Made by a program: the position numbers and the translations under genes
The notes under the pieces: model-generated
The model's database searches: none
Told to the model about the DNA's origin: nothing
Seen by the model: the letters and a program-made list of their open reading frames with translations, nothing else
Assembly: GCA_964590005.1 (NCBI GenBank)
Contig: CAZPVJ010000026.1
Location: 1-64,000, forward strand
DNA length: 64,000 bases
Source of the DNA: CALJFL01 sp964590005
GTDB taxonomy: Bacteria > Pseudomonadota > Gammaproteobacteria > Pseudomonadales > Halieaceae
Direction of reading: 5' to 3'
Shown: positions 62,111-64,000 of the stretch, one piece after another
Position numbering within the stretch: the stretch's first letter is position 1
Layout: every line of letters begins with the position of its first letter

Positions 62111-63361
62111 ATGGAATACTTTAGTTACCGCGACGGAGAACTGTACGCCGAGAATGTTCGGGTAACCGACATTGCGACAGCGTTCGGCTCACCCACCTAC
62201 GTCTATTCCCGTGGCGCTCTGGAATCGGCACTGGGCGAGTACCACGATGCACTGGCTGGCTGCCCTCACCTGGTTTGTTTCGCCGTTAAGGCAAACTCCA
62301 ACCTCGCAGTGCTGGACACCCTGGCGCGACTCGGCGCCGGCTTCGACATCGTGTCAGTGGGTGAATTGGAAAGGGTCGTGGCTGCCGGCGGTGACCCCGC
62401 CCGGACGGTGTTTTCGGGTGTCTGCAAGCAACCCGATGAAATAAGGCGCGCCCTGGAACTAGGCATCCGCTGCTTTAACCTGGAGTCTTCCGCCGAATTG
62501 GAGCAACTCAACAACATCGCCGGGGAAATGGGCAAAAAAGCACCCGTGTCGGTGCGGGTCAATCCGGATGTGGACGCCCAGACCCACCCCTATATCTCCA
62601 CCGGCCTACGCGAAAACAAGTTCGGCATCGACGTGGAGCTGGCGCTGGCAGTTTATCGCAGGGCAACAGAACTGCCGCATATCGAGGTGGTGGGCCTGGA
62701 TTGCCACATCGGCTCACAGCTGACGCAGATCAATCCATTCATTGATGCCCTACAGCGGCTCCTGTCCATTGTGGACCAGCTCCAGTCGGAGGGCATTTCG
62801 ATTAAACACCTGGATCTGGGTGGAGGCCTGGGCGTCCGATACCGTGACGAGGAGCCACCGAGCATTGGCGAATACATTGCGGCCATCAGGGCCGAGCTGG
62901 GCGATCGACCGCTGGAGCTGATGTTCGAGCCGGGGCGCTCGATCGCAGCTAATGCAGGCATTCTGCTGACCCGGGTGGCCAACCTGAAGACCACCGACGG
63001 ACACAATTTTGCCCTGGTTGATGCCGCCATGAACGATTTTATCCGCCCCGCGCTTTACCAGGCCTGGGTGGACATTCGTCCCGCTACAGAAACCGGCGAC
63101 GGCCAAAGCGCATCCTGGGATATTGTGGGACCGGTTTGTGAAACGGCTGATTTTCTCGGCAAGGAACGCGAACTGACACTGAACCCGGGAGACCTTCTGG
63201 CGGTGTTTGGCGCCGGCGCCTACGGCTTTGTCATGAGCTCTAACTACAACACCCGCGGCCGAGCAGCGGAGGTAATGGTTGAGGGCGATACCACCCACCT
63301 GGTACGCGAGCGGGAGACGATTACTGATATGCTTCGCTCAGAGAAGCGCCTGCCCGATTGA
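62111..63361 (+). CDS. lysA: Diaminopimelate decarboxylase
   Basis: PLP enzyme making lysine from meso-diaminopimelate, 416 residues from the ATG at 62111. The PLP lysine is Lys60 (CFAVKANSN); other blocks are GLDCHIGSQ, HLDLGGGLGV and GPVCETADFL with the catalytic Cys. The start follows lptM by 16 bases. dapF follows after 22 bases. Confidence 0.96.
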   Translation: MEYFSYRDGELYAENVRVTDIATAFGSPTYVYSRGALESALGEYHDALAGCPHLVCFAVKANSNLAVLDTLARLGAGFDIVSVGELERVVAAGGDPARTVFSGVCKQPDEIRRALELGIRCFNLESSAELEQLNNIAGEMGKKAPVSVRVNPDVDAQTHPYISTGLRENKFGIDVELALAVYRRATELPHIEVVGLDCHIGSQLTQINPFIDALQRLLSIVDQLQSEGISIKHLDLGGGLGVRYRDEEPPSIGEYIAAIRAELGDRPLELMFEPGRSIAANAGILLTRVANLKTTDGHNFALVDAAMNDFIRPALYQAWVDIRPATETGDGQSASWDIVGPVCETADFLGKERELTLNPGDLLAVFGAGAYGFVMSSNYNTRGRAAEVMVEGDTTHLVRERETITDMLRSEKRLPD

Positions 63362-63383
63362 GCCGGCTGCAAACAGTCATACT

Positions 63384-64000
63384 ATGCAACTGAATTTCAC
63401 CAAAATGCACGGCGCCGGTAACGATTTCGTGGTTATCGACCTGATCAGTCAACGCTGCAAATTGCGCCGGCGGGATATTCGGCGCATTGCTGACCGGCAT
63501 TTTGGTGTCGGCTGCGACCAGGTACTGCTGGTCGAGCCCCCCTCCAGCCCGCACATCGACTTCCGTTACCGCATATACAACGCCGACGGTGAGGAAGTAG
63601 AACAGTGTGGCAACGGGGCGCGCTGCTTTGCCCGCTTTGTCCGGGAAAAGCGACTTACCAGCAAGCGTGTCATCACGGTTGAGGTGGCCAAGGGAACCCT
63701 GGAGCTGCGCGTTCGCGAGGACAACCTGGTGGAAGTCGACATGGGCGAACCGGTGTTTGAGCCCGCGCGCGTGCCCTTCAATGCGCCCGCGGTAGCCAAC
63801 TCCTACACCCTTCAGGTGGCCGGTGAGGTGCTCGAAATCGGTGCCGTCTCGATGGGAAATCCACACGCCATACTGCCGGTTGATGACGTGGACACTGCCG
63901 ACGTTGCCGGACTGGGACCACTGATCGAGGCACATTCGGACTTTCCCGAGAGAACCAATGCGGGTTTCATGCAAATCGTGTCCCCCGACAACATCCGCTT
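63384..64000 (+). CDS. dapF: Diaminopimelate epimerase (3' end missing)
   Basis: Converts LL- to meso-diaminopimelate for lysine and peptidoglycan. About 205 residues are visible, up to the window edge, out of roughly 275. The N-terminus MQLNFTKMHGAGNDF is typical and the first catalytic cysteine is Cys75 in EQCGNGARC; the second (C-terminal) cysteine is beyond the window. The ATG is at 63384. It is third in lptM-lysA-dapF. Confidence 0.95.
   Translation, partial: MQLNFTKMHGAGNDFVVIDLISQRCKLRRRDIRRIADRHFGVGCDQVLLVEPPSSPHIDFRYRIYNADGEEVEQCGNGARCFARFVREKRLTSKRVITVEVAKGTLELRVREDNLVEVDMGEPVFEPARVPFNAPAVANSYTLQVAGEVLEIGAVSMGNPHAILPVDDVDTADVAGLGPLIEAHSDFPERTNAGFMQIVSPDNIR

Noticed and set aside
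1..64000. tRNA, rRNA, CRISPR, IS elements and prophage genes
   Set aside because: Intergenic gaps are all below 300 bases and I saw no cloverleaf sequence, spaced repeats, transposase or phage proteins.

Overview
The window is a contiguous, gene-dense stretch of bacterial chromosome, moderately GC-rich, with nearly all sequence in about 64 protein genes and no gene-free gap above 300 bases. Gene content and order point to a gammaproteobacterium. Blocks resemble the Pseudomonas chromosome: dsbB-rsd/algQ-FKBP-yheS, trxA-rho-ubiD, argH facing algZ-algR-hemC-hemD-hemX-hemY, cyaY facing lptM-lysA-dapF, and hslO-pckA. Two phasins, a PHA-system protein, fatty-acid oxidation genes, an SLC13 transporter, a KshA-like Rieske oxygenase and a thiolase/LLM pair suggest a lipid-using, PHA-storing marine lineage such as Halieaceae/Cellvibrionales. 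That family-level placement is inference. I saw no rRNA, tRNA, CRISPR, insertion sequence or prophage.

Layout. 1-2.9 kb: end of fadB and fadA (beta-oxidation). 2.9-9.0 kb: minus-strand run of YqcC-like, DUF4345, DUF302 lipoprotein, SDR, DinG helicase and acyltransferase. 9.1-12.5 kb: two small proteins, a tyrosine phosphatase, a TetR/SnoaL divergent pair with a palindromic operator, and rpsT with a clear sigma70 promoter and terminator. 12.5-18.5 kb: a diiron ferritin-like protein divergent from an AraC regulator and patatin, a PHA-system protein, and a cysteine-less thiolase-fold protein with an LLM flavin/F420 oxidoreductase. 18.7-25.7 kb: hslO, pckA and an RND efflux pump lacking a local outer-membrane channel gene.

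26-32 kb: two phasins with basic tails at opposite ends, a PhaD-like TetR, a peroxiredoxin, an SRPBCC protein, a PqiA-like protein, the Rieske oxygenase and the SLC13 permease. 32.3-41 kb: moaA; a MoxR ATPase/VWA/zinc-ribbon/DUF1631/PilZ run; convergent pilU; and an aminoglycoside-phosphotransferase-like kinase. 41-49.5 kb: a BamA/TamA-like protein, gshA, acpH, dsbB, rsd/algQ, an FKBP lipoprotein, yheS and a GIY-YIG protein.

49.6-64 kb: trxA, rho, ubiD, the algZR-hemCDXY run, argH, a DUF3187 protein, cyaY, lptM, lysA and the start of dapF. Themes are redox and disulfide chemistry (trxA, dsbB, hslO, gshA, peroxiredoxin), haem synthesis, carbon storage and surface motility. Nothing here is clearly a novel defence or mobile system. 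The least explained units are the diiron/AraC/patatin locus, the mirrored phasins, and the MoxR-to-PilZ run with an internally duplicated DUF1631 protein. An architectural oddity is four convergent gene pairs that overlap by exactly four bases at their stop codons.
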